NCBI RefSeq assembly: GCF_004359215.1
Contig: NW_027152213.1
Span: 903,755-967,754 of the forward strand
Length of the DNA stretch: 64,000 bases
Source: Bremia lactucae
Taxonomy: Eukaryota > Oomycota > Peronosporomycetes > Peronosporales > Peronosporaceae
Direction: 5' to 3'
Under the pieces are notes generated by a model. The model made no database searches and was not told the DNA's origin. It worked only from the letters and a program-made list of their open reading frames with translations. This document shows, piece after piece, positions 51,741 through 63,030 of the stretch; position 1 is the stretch's first letter; each line of letters starts with the position of its first letter. The position numbers and the translations under genes are program-made.

Positions 51741-52178
51741 CGTAACGGGGCACTGCCGACTGGTACTGCTTCAGTACAAGTCCACTTCGCACTGCTTCAG
51801 TGCGAGTGGTGCCTCACGTCACTTCACGTACACTAGTACGTGCAGAGGAAGATTCTCTTCAAAACACTTGCTTTAAAGAGGGTTATTTAAAAACTGTATT
51901 TAATATAATTAAATTCTTCTATTTCTATCTGTTAAATACTAACTTGAATAATATACTAATACAAACATGTAATAAAGTCTTATCTGTCTCTCTCATTGCG
52001 CGCGTCCAGTGCTGACTGGACCGTGGAGCACGTAGATATAATGGTCTATATTTACCAATGGATACGCTTTCCATATATTACTATGTAAGTATTATTCTCC
52101 AAATATTATCTACCTTAGATAATATATTAAGTAACAACCTTTAAGTGTTGATTTCATGTAACGATACACCCCGCTACA
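51741..52178 (-). repeat. Solo LTR-A (minus)
   Basis: 438 bp, cgtaacggggcactgccgac to gatacaccccgctaca, flanked by cacaa (51,736-51,740) and cacag (52,179-52,183), a 4-of-5 target duplication. It keeps the acttgtact-type and cacgtac/gtacgtg-type stem-loops of the family. Confidence 0.85.
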
Positions 52179-52780
52179 CACAGGTCAGCTGACTGGTCGA
52201 TTTTGCCTTGATCTGGCTATGCCTAAAACTGAGATAAAAAATGTTACATCAGCGACATCCACTCATCCTTGCAGACAAACGCCGCGCGCTTTTAAGTACT
52301 TAAGTTAAAGATGCTACTTCATTTTGTGAAAGCCCTGCGGCAGTCTAGACGGACGCTGGGGTCGATTTCAGATCCTTTTACAGGCTCAACTGGACCCAAC
52401 TCATTCCTTTATTAAAAGTGTCGGCGTAAAGCTCGCTTTTGATTGGCAACCATAATGTTAACATCTGCAAAAGCAATTGAATGAAGTCAAAAATTGGCGT
52501 GTTGGCGTCTTGAGACGCATGTGTAAAGCAATACTGTTTGCTGGAACAAAAGGCTCATCGTGTATCGTAACATTACATATAGGGAATAATCATATTCTCT
52601 TTTGTTGTTCCTAAACTCACTTCATCCATGTTTTTCCAATCAAATGTCATGATTACAGCCATTAAAATTAATAAATTATGACTTCATAAATTTAAAGTGG
52701 ACCAACCTACAACCCCTGGCATTATGTCCTGTTGCTTGGCAAATACTGCAACTGGAAAGGCGACGAATTTGTGGATTAGA
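52179..52780. other. No gene recognised; segment related to 62,225-62,290
   Basis: About 55 bp at 52,609-52,665 (cctaaactcac.tcatcca..gttttt.caatcaaatgtcat.attacagccatt) match 62,231-62,288. The rest has no features that I can name. Confidence 0.4.
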
Positions 52781-53281
52781 TATAACGGGGCACCTTTCAC
52801 TATACTGCTCATTACTTGTTAACCTTACACTGGTTACGGTGTAGGTTAAGTGCCTCGAAACTTCACGTACACAAGGTACAGAGAAAGGTTTCTTATGAAG
52901 ATAAGGTCTTTAGCTATAAGGTCTAGACTAAGGCTTTCTAATTAAGAGAAGTATGATGGAATATTATACTTAGTTTCCTACGTAACAATCTTCTATCTAC
53001 TACTGAACTTGATATATATATAACTAACTAACTATGGCGCCTCCTTGCGCACCGCACAATCGTGTCTTATAACGAATGGCGGGTTGATTTAGACTTGTAT
53101 CATCCAATCAATAGAGCTAATGTCTTATTGCATCAATAATACCAAATTTGGTTATCTATTTAAGTCAAAATTAATAAAGATAATAATTTTGTACTTCTTT
53201 ATTTATTTCCTCTCATGGGAAATAATATTTATGATTCTTCTTACAGAAAATAATACTTATGTAACGGGACACCCCGTTACA
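52781..53281 (-). repeat. Solo LTR-B (minus)
   Basis: 501 bp, tataacggggcacctttcac to gggacaccccgttaca, flanked by ttaga (52,776-52,780) and ttaaa (53,282-53,286), a 4-of-5 target duplication. It is the reverse complement counterpart of the LTR at 61,280-61,761. Confidence 0.82.
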
Positions 53282-53774
53282 TTAAATATCCGAGATTAAT
53301 TTTTGCCTGGAAGTACTTTTTTGCAAGGGGTGTGTTGTGTTAAATTAGCTGATAAAAAAATCCACATGGTACGGTCAGAATCTGCTGCTGGGCCTGGTCC
53401 TCGATAATCTGCTATTGCTGCTGATGCAAGCTAATTCATACTGTTGCAAGCTAATTGGTATTGTTTGCGGGCTATATTCAATGCTTTTTAATATCTCTTT
53501 GGGACTCCATGCCACATTGAAATTCCAAATGTTACTGTGTCCATGCAGATGTATTGAGTTGCATTGGTATTCTGAACTTGTTGGACTGCTCTGCATAAGA
53601 AAGCTCAATTGTAAACAGACAGTAAGGTCCCTAGATTTTTACCGGTGTATTTTAATGTTGCATGCACCCTTCATGTCTCGAGCTAGAAGGCTGACCAATG
53701 TGCTTTACATGATTGGTTCACACAGAAACAACCTTTAGTTAGGATACCAGGCTAACAACATTAGACAATAATAT
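53282..53774. other. No gene recognised
   Basis: A plus frame of 107 codons (53,415-53,738, Cys/Leu-rich) and a minus frame of 77 codons overlap here. Neither has recognisable motifs. The minus strand is rich in cag/caa-type codons near 53,390-53,440. Confidence 0.3.
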
Positions 53775-53849
53775 AGGAGGGTAGCAGCGCCAGGACAACA
53801 AGTAAGGCAATTTTTTTGGCATACGCCATAATGATCATCCACAGCGCCA

Positions 53850-54950
53850 ATGGACATCTTGGATGAAGAAGGAGGGAGCTTCCAAGCCCCTCAAAAAGGT
53901 TATCACGCAACGCGTGAAAGATTTTCTCATTTGAAAGACCTCCAATGGAGAGCGATCGAACGAATAAGTTATGTCGTAGGCGGGTTACCCGTTGGCGCTA
54001 TGCTGTACACACGGGAGAGATGGCAGCATGGACTATAGCCGAGTCCATTTAACACGAGCTGACGGGGCCCAAGAGAAAGTAGCCTTGCTTCACCAGCAAG
54101 GCTCTCAACGCACAGAGGTGTTGAGAGAACAGGGTTAGGTACATTTGGACTTTTGAGACAGCAGCATTTACATGCTGCTAATGGGCCGACGCTTCCGCGT
54201 CGACCCGAAAGCTTAAAGATCGAAATTTTTAGGATTAAGGCAGTCGAGGGCGACTCCCTTTTTGAGATGGTTTGTCGAATAAGACGATGCTATTGAAGCT
54301 CGTCGTATCAGTGATGATGCGAAGAAAGTGAAATTTGGCATGTCCACCTTAGCCGGACGTGGCAAATCTTGGGTCTTGGGGGTCAAGCTTTACGACCCAT
54401 TAGTCTTTGCGTCGTATGAGGTCTTTAAGACCCGGCTCAGACAAACATTTGAGCCGCCACGTGCCGAATTCAGGGCTCGAGTCGAGCTCCTGGAAATGAA
54501 GCAGAGCAAGCGTGACATTCACGCTCATGCCCAACATACACAACACCTGGTCAGTTGTATCGTGAGTCATCCAATTAATGAACAAACACAGGCAACTGTG
54601 CTTATTTAAGGTCTTGCGGATTGTCCTGTAAAGACCCACCTGTTCCGGCTAGAATTAAAGTCGCTAGACCAGGTGATGTCTATAGCGGAACAGGAGGACT
54701 CTAGTCTTAAACGCGCTTTTGTCCACTCTGGCGCTTATCGTCCACCGAGACGACACGAAAATAGAGGTCCAGAACCTATGGATGTCTCGTATGTAGAGAG
54801 CGAGAAGCCTCACTCTTCAAGTTACAAACAATTGTAGAAATGTAATCGTCACAAGAAAAATGGGCCACTGCGCCTATGAGTGTAATGCCCACGGCCAGTG
54901 CCTAAAAACAGTGAGCGAAAAGACCGACCTCTCGCTAGGAATAGCGGAGG
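53850..54950 (+). pseudogene. Family B Gag (broken)
   Basis: Start frame 53,850-54,038 (MDILDEEGGSFQAPQKGYHA, related to MLDDNGNTHYVSRDSY of family A) and core frame 54,328-54,609 (MSTLAGRGKSWVLGVKLYDP, FEPPRAEFRARVELLEMKQS). From about 54,610 to 54,900 the pattern of family A continues (LADCPVKTHLFRLELKSLDQ; EPMDVSYVESEKPHSS), with a decayed zinc knuckle near 54,845. Stops at 54,038 and 54,609 and a frame change near 54,840 break it. Confidence 0.7.
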
Positions 54951-55059
54951 ACTCGGATCCGACGTTGTTGCGAAATCGCGACGGCAAGACGGATCGTCAA
55001 AAAACGGTCGGGGTCGGTAGGTGCGGAGCGCCCTACTGATCCAGCAACGTCAAAAGAAT

Positions 55060-55385
55060 TTGCAGGTCTTCTGACGAAAGTTGCTCCTCACACTATAACA
55101 TTGTGTATAACTGCCCCATGGGATGTGGTTAATCTCATCACCCTAAAAAAAGTGTCAAATAAGTTGCCGCTTAAGTCCTAGTCGATTGTGGGGCGTCGAC
55201 GCCAACCGCTAGAAGATCGAAAATTTAAATTTATTGAGCGCGATATCCTTCTGTCGTGGATGACAGCGCACCTAGCAATAGGCGCATCTGTAACGTTCAA
55301 GAAACGTGTAGTTGGTATCTTATACGTTAAAGGGTAAATAGTAGGATGATAATTTCATCGTACTAGACTTGGATGACGAATTTGA
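55060..55385 (+). pseudogene. Family B protease (decayed)
   Basis: The active-site wording LVDCGAS appears at about 55,179-55,199, again D-C-G, followed by a small deletion relative to family A (KTLFVAIR is missing), then ERDILL-like and IVLDLDDEFDVIF-like wording near 55,235-55,395 in changing frames. Confidence 0.5.
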
Positions 55386-56045
55386 TGTCATCTTTTGATT
55401 ACCACGGCTCAGAAAGTACAAGCCATGTATAAATTGGCAGCATTAGGCCATGACGATGCTGTTCTTCTATCAGATGGCCAACTGATCAACGTCTTAAAGC
55501 GTCCACAAGCGTGTGGGTGTCCTACGAGTGAGCGTGATAGCCTCCCTTGTGGTTCGGTCGTTAGCATGACTGCGCAAGACCTCAGTGTGAATACTCAACA
55601 CATTGTGGAGTTAGATCCCGACGGCTGTGCACAAGCACAGGCAGCGTCGAAGATTAACCATTGTGACGTGAACATAACTACCGACGGCTGTGCACAAGCA
55701 CAAACAGCGTCAAAGCTCGACCACTAGAATATGTTGAAACTACGAAACAAGGATGTTTGCTTTAAGAAGCAACATCCAAGAAAGTTTACAACGCCAGTCC
55801 ATAAGAGACAGTGCAACAGTCCTAGATCGACTGGAGAGTCGATCGTAGAGGATCTCGCTGTAGTAGCGCAGCCACAGCCAGGGGGAAGTTGGAGAGGATA
55901 CTCCCTAAATAATTTCTGTGGGGGTAAGTCCCCGGAAATCTGTGGTCAAAGGTTCCCAGGTACCTTTGTAAATAAATCCAAGAGGAAACTAGACAATAAA
56001 TGTCTTAGTAAACAATGGATCAAGTGTAGGCACTTACACACTTGA
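55386..56045 (+). pseudogene. Family B protease-RT linker
   Basis: Frames 55,395-55,727 and 55,731-56,045 include a small tandem repeat: DGCAQAQAASKINH and DGCAQAQTASKLDH (about 55,618-55,727). It corresponds to 5,430-5,910 of the other family B copy and to the family A linkers. Confidence 0.55.
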
Positions 56046-57110
56046 TCTTATAGCGCCTCCGAAGTTAGCTTCGGATATAACTCAATTGCCAGCGCTTGAA
56101 CCGAAACGGTTCTTGCGTGATCTGCGTAGTGGGAAAGTCAAGCAGATCTGCGTATTGTCCCAGATGACAACTACGTGGCCGATATTTGGTCGCCAGTAGT
56201 ATTTCCTGAGAACAAAGGGGTTCTCCGCCGCTCATCGATGGATGAAAGTGTCCTCGGTGAAAAGACTCGGATTGAACGCTTTACGTCTCAATCCTGAGAG
56301 TCAATGAAGACAAACCTATTATATAAGGATTAAAAAAACGAATCCAAGGATGTCTTCCCTGAATCAGTACCGTGCGAGTTGTCTAAGGATAAAGGCACTC
56401 GACACAAAATCGACCTAATCTCAGGTTCGAAATACTGTGTCACGAAGCAATGGCCATTGCCTCGTGATCAACTAATAGCGATCTTCAAATTCTTGCCGAA
56501 CGCTTAGCAGTGGGCCACGTGAGGGAGTCAACTTCCCCGCATAGCTCTCCGACCTTCTGTGTGCGCAAGCGACAGGAGGATGGCGGATAGTGCATGCATT
56601 CAATAAGCTGAACGCTGCAACTGTACCGGCTCAAACGCCGATACCACGAAAATATGTAACCATTAATGGTATGTGAAAGAGTACATATCTTTTCTTCAAT
56701 GGATCTGATGGATGGGATCTATCAGATCCTTATGCCTGAAAAAGAAATCTCGTTCACAGCAGCAAGCACCCCAAGCGTTATGCTATGGGAGTTGCTAGTC
56801 ATGCCACAGGGGCTTAGTCAGGGGCTTAGTAATGTCCCTGCGACATTTAACAGATGTGTAACCAATCTGTTGAGATCGGTGCGAGATTTTGCACCGAGCT
56901 ATTTTGATGACGTCTCCGTTCATAGCAGAGCCATGAACGGAAAGTCGGATGTTGAAGTACATCGTACCCATGTCCGAAAGGTTCTTACAATCTTATGCTT
57001 AAGCACAAGTATGCAAATCTCAAGAACTGTATATTCGCTGCAAGCGAAATACCACTTCTTGGGTGCATCGTGGGTAAACACGGTGTACGCCCGGATCTAG
57101 AAAATATCAA
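56046..57110 (+). pseudogene. Family B reverse transcriptase (broken)
   Basis: After several broken blocks (SSMDESVLGEKTRIERF at about 56,230-56,285; KQWPLPRDQ near 56,445) the frame 56,666-57,100 is open for 144 codons: SSMDLMDGIYQILMPEKEIS, LSNVPATFNRCVTNLLRSVR and SYFDDVSVHSRAMNGKSDVE. The YFDD box is intact. A local duplication QGLSQGLS adds four residues near 56,815. Stem-loops ggatctgat/atcagatcc (56,701-56,729) and ccgttcat/atgaacgg (56,916-56,940) lie within it. Confidence 0.72.
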
Positions 57111-57311
57111 AGCGGTCACCGATTGACCTGTGCTAGTCGATGTAAAGGGACTTAGAAAGTTCCTCGGTTTAGCGGCGTACCTGCACGAGTACTCGAGCAT
57201 TTTTTTATTATGCTGAAATGACAGTACATCTGTCTTTTTTGTTGAAAGAAAAATGTTAAGTGGTCATGTAATGCTGATTGTCAGCGTTCCTTCGAAGGTA
57301 TTAAATAAAGC

Positions 57312-57740
57312 TTGATGCAATCGCCAACCCTGGCAATTGCTGACCAAGACCGACCTTTCCATGTGGTCTGTGACGCCAGCGATTTTGCAACCGGCTATGC
57401 GCTAATGCAATATGACACAGACGGCGCAGAGCGCGTCGCCTATTATCAATCGCGTCAGCTTCAACCAGCTGATCGCAACTATCGAGTGCATGACACGGAA
57501 CTCCTTGCCATGAAATGCGCACTGGCTAAGTTTAGGGTCTATCTCTTGAAAGATAGACCGTTCATTGTATGCACGGACCATGCGTCTTAACGCACGCCCG
57601 TAAACAGTCCACACTTCTCGCAAAGAATGGCGAGATGGTTGTCTTTCTTCGCTTAGTATAACTTCTCCGTAGAGTATAAACCAAGACGACTTAACGTCGT
57701 CGATGATGCCCTTTCGCGCCGGCCCGATTCTGAGCTGGCT
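57312..57740 (+). pseudogene. Family B RNase H (broken)
   Basis: The frame 57,312-57,590 reads ADQDRPFHVVCDASDFATGY, RVAYYQSRQLQPADRNYRVH, LLAMKCALAKFRVYLLKDRP and CTDHAS, then stops at a TAA after the catalytic T-D-H. The continuation (RMARWLSFF..., RLNVVDDALSRRPDSELA) runs to about 57,740. Confidence 0.75.
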
Positions 57741-57799
57741 ACGCAAATCAACAGTGAGCATAAGGCCACTGTTGCAACAATAAGTATTCCGTCGTCAAG

Positions 57800-59340
57800 A
57801 TTACTTGACGACGTTAGAAGAGCTTATCAAGAAGATAAGGCTCTTTGAGAATTGCTGGATTACCTTAGAAAGTCATCTAACAATCCTTAAAGGATTGTCG
57901 AAGTTGTATCGATCCTCAACACATCGATATACAACACGCAATGGTTTATTGTATTATACAGCCATTGCTGGCGACACACCTCGTGTCGTCATCTCGAATT
58001 ATACTAATTTGCGATAACGCATCATGTATTAGTACCACAATGCACCAATACGTGGTCATCGTGGACGTGAGAAGACTTATCTCACGATAAGTCGCAACTT
58101 CTACTAGCCATGCCAGTATAATTTCGTCCGCAAAAACATACGTGCTTGCGAAGGTTGTCAATGGGTAAAGCCCAGTCCTTCATATCGTGCTCGGTTACAA
58201 CCTCTGCCTGTTCCGGCAGAGTGTTAGCAGTCCGTATCTATGGACTTCGTCTTCGTATTCCCTGAAGATACTCACAAGAATAATGGTATTCTTGTTTTTG
58301 TTGACCATTTTAGCAAGATGGTACATCTTGCTGCCGCCCCGGAGTCGATCACAGCCAAAGGCTGTGCTCGTCTTTATCGACACAATATTTTGACTCCATG
58401 AATTACACCGTGAGCTGGTCTCAGATCTAGACCCCAGATTCACGGCAGAATTTTGGCAAACATTGTTCAAATCACTTGGAACACAGTTAAAAAGGTCAAC
58501 TTCTGGTCATCTTCAAACAAATGGTCAGACGGAACGTGCAAACCGTATTCTCGAAGCGATACTGCGCGGGTACATCCACTCTTTTAAAAATTGGAGCGAG
58601 TTCTTGCCGATTGTAAAATTTGACATCAACAACTCAGTGCATGCTTCTACATAGCATTCACCGTGAATGGCTTACACCAACCTCGTGTATTTACCCTGTT
58701 TGAGAGTTACTCTTATTTAGGGGGGAGCAACGAATTTGCCTCTTGCTCATCACGCATTGGCCCTAAGGTCAATGCGAAGGATACCAATGTTGAGTTAACT
58801 AACATTGAAGTAGACAAACTCAGCAATAACAATATGCTATTACTGACTTAGCAACGATGCTGAAAGACTCAGCATCGAAAACAATACTATTGATGAGAAT
58901 GATTGTACTCTACATAATAAAGAGATTAACATCTCCGCAGTGCGAGCTGCTCGCACTAAAAACAAAAATAAAATCGAGACAGCAGGTGATTTCCTGCTGA
59001 CTAGAGAAGCAGTGGTCCGTTTCGTACAGGAATCCATCGCTGATGCAGGGGACCGACAGAAACGGAACTCTGACAAAAATGGAAGAGCTAACATACATTT
59101 CATTAAAAACTATTGACCTAGTCCTATTGTCTACGGTAAACCTATCAAAGCACGTAATGACGAATGTAGGCAGTAATAATTTTCTGCCCAGGTATATCGG
59201 CCCGTTTCGTGTATTGCATCGCCAAGGCAATGCATACACGATCGAGCTGCCTCGTAGTATGCGTACGCATACTACGCTTTATGTTGGGCGTCTCCGCCCG
59301 TACCATCCGTACGAGGCTTCTTCCGATTCCGGATTAAACC
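57800..59340 (+). pseudogene. Family B integrase (broken)
   Basis: The zinc finger region lies at about 57,900-58,190 (TTRNGLLYYTAIAGDTPRVV; GHRGREKTYLT-like; ACEGCQWVKPSPSYRA-like). The core at about 58,230-58,660 includes FVFPEDTHKNNGILVFVDHF and TSGHLQTNGQTERANRILEA. The C-terminus with GPY/F is in the frame 59,043-59,585: NNFLPRYIGPFRVLHRQGNA and LYVGRLRPYHPYEASS. Stops at 58,021 and 58,399 and others break it. Confidence 0.72.
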
Positions 59341-59711
59341 GGAAGGGTCAAGGGGACCAGCTAAAGCCCGATGGTTCCGAGCCAAAGGCTCATCGTCTCG
59401 GAACAGGGTCTAATTCTCTTGAACCAGACATTCTACTCTTTCCCCAAGGAAGATATCTTCTGACGAGCTGTCAACAGCTCGTTTTCAAGGGACTGATATC
59501 TCCTTTCGTTTGCCAGTTCTTCAGTCGCAATCTGCACACAACTTTTCAGCTAGTCACGAGAAACATTGTCAATTGTCACCGCTAACGCGCGGGATGGGAT
59601 CGCTCGTTTAAAGCTTTTCCCTTAAATAACAAAGGGTATGATCTAAATCACGATGTTGAGTCGGGGTCGTTAAACGAGGCGACCCCGATCTCTCCTTCCC
59701 CTCCACGTCCA

Positions 59712-60074
59712 TTGATGGATTCAGGTGGTGTGAAGGTCTTTCTAGTTGAAAGTTTCTTGAACCACCGTGAGGCAAAGGGGGTTCGAACAAGTTATCTCGT
59801 TCGTTGGCGAGGGTATCCACCCTCGCATGATAGTTGGGAACCTCGTTCCCAACTTATGTTGGACGTTCCGGGTCCCGCTTGCAGTACGACGAGACCCATC
59901 CTCCTCGGCAGAAGGTCCATCGGAGAACGAGCGCTTCCCGCGCTCGTAAAAGGATTGAAGATTTTCAATCCTTGGACGCATCTCGTAAGAGATGAAAGTC
60001 CTCCAATGGGGATCTTTGTGGAAATATGCTTCCTTAGGGGCATGACCTGCACCCTTGAAACAGCATGGGCATGA
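59712..60074 (+). pseudogene. Family B chromodomain
   Basis: MDSGGVKVFLVESFLNHREA, then [20 protein letters not shown], is a clear chromodomain in an open frame of 120 codons; the tail beyond about 59,880 is not conserved with family A because of a small frame difference. Confidence 0.75.
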
Positions 60075-60674
60075 GTCCCCCCCCCACGAGAGCCAAGGAA
60101 ACCCTGCCTCTCTAGACATATGCTGCAACTTATAGCCTGCACCGACTACGGTCCGTTTCTCGAACGTCCACGGAAAGCATTTAGCTTGTCAAGCCAGACC
60201 TCACGGCTTATGTTTCGTACATTCTGTACAAAGGCTGTCCAAGCTTGGAACAAATGTTTGACATCCTTTGCCCGTTTGCAAGTGTACCACCGATGCCGGT
60301 AAAAGGCATCGATATAGAATTCTGTTTCATCCTAGAATGACTTGTGAAGCCTGGATGAGTCGAATGACGGAATATGATATTGATCGTTGGTCATACCAGA
60401 TCAACGAATGGAATGGGGTTTCTCTTAAAGGGTAGTTAAGGCCTCTTTTCAGGAGCGAACCGCAACGTATTGCGGTCCCTCTCCTGTTAGCTCATATTGA
60501 CGTTAACGTTAACTTGGCCCTGCGATCCCTAAATTCACTCCTTCTCTGGTGATGCGAACTAGCACCACCAGAAGCACTCTTACCTTCGCGACCACGTAGT
60601 TCCTGGTGACGCATACTAACGTCACCAGAGTGGTCATCGCCCTCGGAGTAATCTGATGATGCATCCCCACCAAT

Positions 60675-60792
60675 GAAGTCCGACGAGTTAAACAACCTCG
60701 TCATCACCTCTTTGGTAGTCACGTTAGAACCAAGAAGTCCGACGAGTTAAACAACCTCGTCATCACCTCTTTGGTTCTCACGTTAGAACCCA
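60675..60792. repeat. 59-bp tandem duplication
   Basis: Two units starting gaagtccgacgagttaaac at 60,675 and 60,734, near identical over their length. 59 is not a multiple of three, so it breaks the antisense frame. Confidence 0.85.
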
Positions 60793-61279
60793 AAGGTTTA
60801 ACGGACTCGACTTCAGGTGATCGGGCGGCCTTCTCAGTAGCCACTGAGTCGGGCGATGCAGGTGACTTGGACCGGTCACCCACAAGAGGTGTAGCAGGTG
60901 ACTTGTCCCCGTCACCTGCAATGTTATCAACAGATGACAGATGACATACACCTCTATTGGGAGTAGGAGGTGATATATCCCGCGCAGTAGACGCATTTGT
61001 GTCTACTGATACATTTTCCTTACTGACAGATACGCTGATCCGTGCAGCTGCCAGCTGAGCGGCCTCGTGGCCCACGCGAACAGACTTGTTTGTCGCCATC
61101 TTGATTTTGCTCAAAACCAAGAATGTAAATAAAATCGGGATTTTGATTAAAGTCATAATGCAAATAAAATTGGTACCTTGATTAAATTCGATAATGCTAA
61201 TTATAGGGAAAGACTTAATAATCTTTCTGTCACCCTACATCAGTCACTATAGTGACTGCTGGTTAAGGGGGTGGGGTGA

Positions 61280-61761
61280 TGTAACGGGTGTCCCGTTACA
61301 TAAGTTTTATTTCCTATAAGAGGAAATAAGCAAAGATGTATGAAAATTACTATCTAATTAATTACGACTGAAATAGTTATAATAATACCAAATTTGATAT
61401 TATTGATGAAATAAGACATTAGCTCTATTGATTGGTGAATAAAGTCGAGATCGACCCCGCCAATCGTTTCAAGACACGATTGTGCGGTGCGCAAGGAGAC
61501 GCCATACTTAGTCAGATATTAATATAATAAATTCAGTAGTAGATAGAAAAAGGTTACGTAGGAAACTAATAATATTAATACAGTTTTACTATCCCCTAGT
61601 TCTAATCCTTTGAATTACCTTTAGTAGCTAAAGACCCTTATATACCTAGAAACCTTCCTCTGTACTCTTGTGTACGTGAACTTTAGAGGCACCCTACCTA
61701 CACTGTAATCAGTGTAAGGTTAACTAGTACTTACCAGTACTAGTGAAAGGTGCCCGCGACA
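61280..61761 (+). repeat. LTR-B, 3' LTR of the long copy
   Basis: 482 bp from tgtaacgggtgtcccgttaca to tgcccgcgaca (end decayed). It follows a purine tract and pairs with the minus solo LTR at 52,781. Stem-loops include tgtaacggg/cccgttaca (61,280-61,300) and actagtac/gtactagt (about 61,723-61,744). Confidence 0.8.
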
Positions 61762-62019
61762 ATTATGATCCGAATGACATGATTTATAGTCGAGTCCGTA
61801 TGTTGTGTGAAATGGTCCTTGACTATTTGCCGAATGGGCCTTGACAAAGCCAGTGTCATCTGTACATGTGTCATAAGTTTATAAAATAGTACACAATATC
61901 CAGAACTTCTCCCTGGAACACGTCTTTAGAGCTTACTGCAAGTCGTCAGTTGGCTTTTTCTATTTTTTACGCAATTAATTCAGCCGTTAATGATCAGGGT
62001 AAGGCCTAAGCAACCATTT
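61762..62019. other. No gene recognised
   Basis: No supported reading frame or repeat is seen in these 258 bp. Confidence 0.35.
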
Positions 62020-62780
62020 ACAAATAATGGACGCTTTGGTATCCGGTTGGCAAGTTGCACCTGTGCACTAGCTATGTGGGCTACAAGCATGTACACTTAC
62101 TATACAGGTTGTGAGCTCTCAGCTTCATTTTGTGACTGCCGGATCAATGTTTGTTGGTGAGTTATTAAAAATTTAACTAATCAAATCTCTAAATCAATAT
62201 ATTGGCACTCTTAAAGTCACCCTCGCTTTTTCCTAAACTCACCCATCCAACGTTTTTTCAATCAAATGTCATCATTACAGCCATTGAAAAGTCCTGGATG
62301 ATAATATGTGGGCCACTAGCGATGGTGCCCGTTGCAATGATGGTTCGGCCGTGTACCAACCACTTTGCTCGGTTCTATTGGTAGCTGACATGCCTTGTGA
62401 TGGACTACTTTGTGATTTGACCTCGTGCAGAACATTTGATTTGGCGTTTCGCGTTGGCGATTGCTATTTTACGCTGTGTCACCGTACTAAACAATAGATA
62501 ATTTCTTCTTATTTCTTATAAAAAATTTTTTAGATCGAGCCATGCGGACCTATTCCAGGTGACACTGGGCAATTCGATAATGTCAACGTTACATTTCAGA
62601 ATAAAGAAGATTGTGTTTTTATATTTTCTCTAGGAAAGTATACAACATCTGTTATTTTGTGGATGACTCAAGCGTAGTGCAACACGCGCTCTTAAACTTT
62701 ACGGATGCACAAGGACCACGTGGCACGGAGCCACCATCTCCGAAGGAGTCAGATTTGGGATGCATAAAGCTTGAATGTTA
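62020..62780 (+). pseudogene. Cysteine-rich protein gene fragment with intron-like breaks
   Basis: Three protein-like blocks follow each other. Block 1 (about 62,040-62,160): LASCTCALAMWATSMYTYYT, CELSASFCDCRINVC, then a gtgagt donor. After a tcattacag acceptor (62,277) block 2 (62,306-62,497): ARCNDGSAVYQPLCSVLLVA, MPCDGLLCDLTSCRTFDLAF, GDCYFTLCH. After a ttttttag acceptor (62,534) block 3: PGDTGQFDNVNVTFQNKEDC and, after a one-base shift near 62,637, VYNICYFVDDSSVVQHALLN, ending CIKLEC and TAA at 62,781 or so. The even spacing of cysteines suggests a secreted or extracellular protein. In-frame stops make it a probable pseudogene; the family is not known to me. Confidence 0.35.
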
Positions 62781-62781
62781 A

Positions 62782-63030
62782 CTGGTTTAGTTAACTTTTA
62801 CATCAATCTTTTGGTAGATTCAAATTGTAAATAGAATTTTGTATACATTGTGCACAGTGGCGCGTGGGCATCAATCATCTCGTCGCAATTTCACATGCGC
62901 AGACGCAAATTCATAGCATTAGTATCGCCAAAAGTACCTTATTGCGGCAATTTATTACCAAGGATGCCACTCTACGAGCTAGTTGAATTATGTGGAGTTG
63001 CTTTCAAGCTATTATATTATAAAGCATTCA
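62782..63030. other. No gene recognised
   Basis: A 61-codon frame (62,850-63,035) runs into the LTR and lacks recognisable motifs. Confidence 0.3.

Larger units (their letters stand above)
59608..61099 (-). pseudogene. Antisense ORF of family B (broken)
   Basis: ATG at 61,099 lies 181 bp inside the 3' LTR. The minus frame reads MATNKSVRVGHEAAQLAAAR, then a Ser/Pro-rich part (TPLVGDRSKSPASPDSVATE) and VMTRLFNSSDF. A 59-bp tandem duplication (60,675-60,792) shifts the frame; the next part has SSDYSEGDDHSGDVSMRH. Further on, at about 60,330-60,190, FYRHRWYTCKRAKDVKHLFQ and AWTAFVQNVRNISREVW parallel the family A antisense block HRWYSGNN...MQAWNAFVRNVKDIGR. The last piece (59,820-59,608) ends DLDHTLCYLREKL. 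Function unknown. Confidence 0.45.
53775..61761 (+). mobile_element. Ty3/gypsy family B, long copy without 5' LTR
   Basis: Order is leader (from about 53,775), gag (53,850-54,950), protease (about 55,060-55,200), linker (55,200-56,030), RT (56,030-57,110), connection, RNase H (57,312-57,730), integrase (57,800-59,330), linker, chromodomain (59,712-59,990), a 3' region with antisense frame (to 60,490-61,099), purine tract (ttaagggggtggggtga) and 3' LTR. The 5' LTR is not found; the sequence before 53,775 is unrelated. Frameshifts and stops occur in all domains. Confidence 0.8.

Noticed and set aside
51541..51792. Minus-strand host exon between the solo LTRs
   Set aside because: The frame crosses the LTR boundary, so much of it is LTR sequence, and the rest has no recognisable motif.
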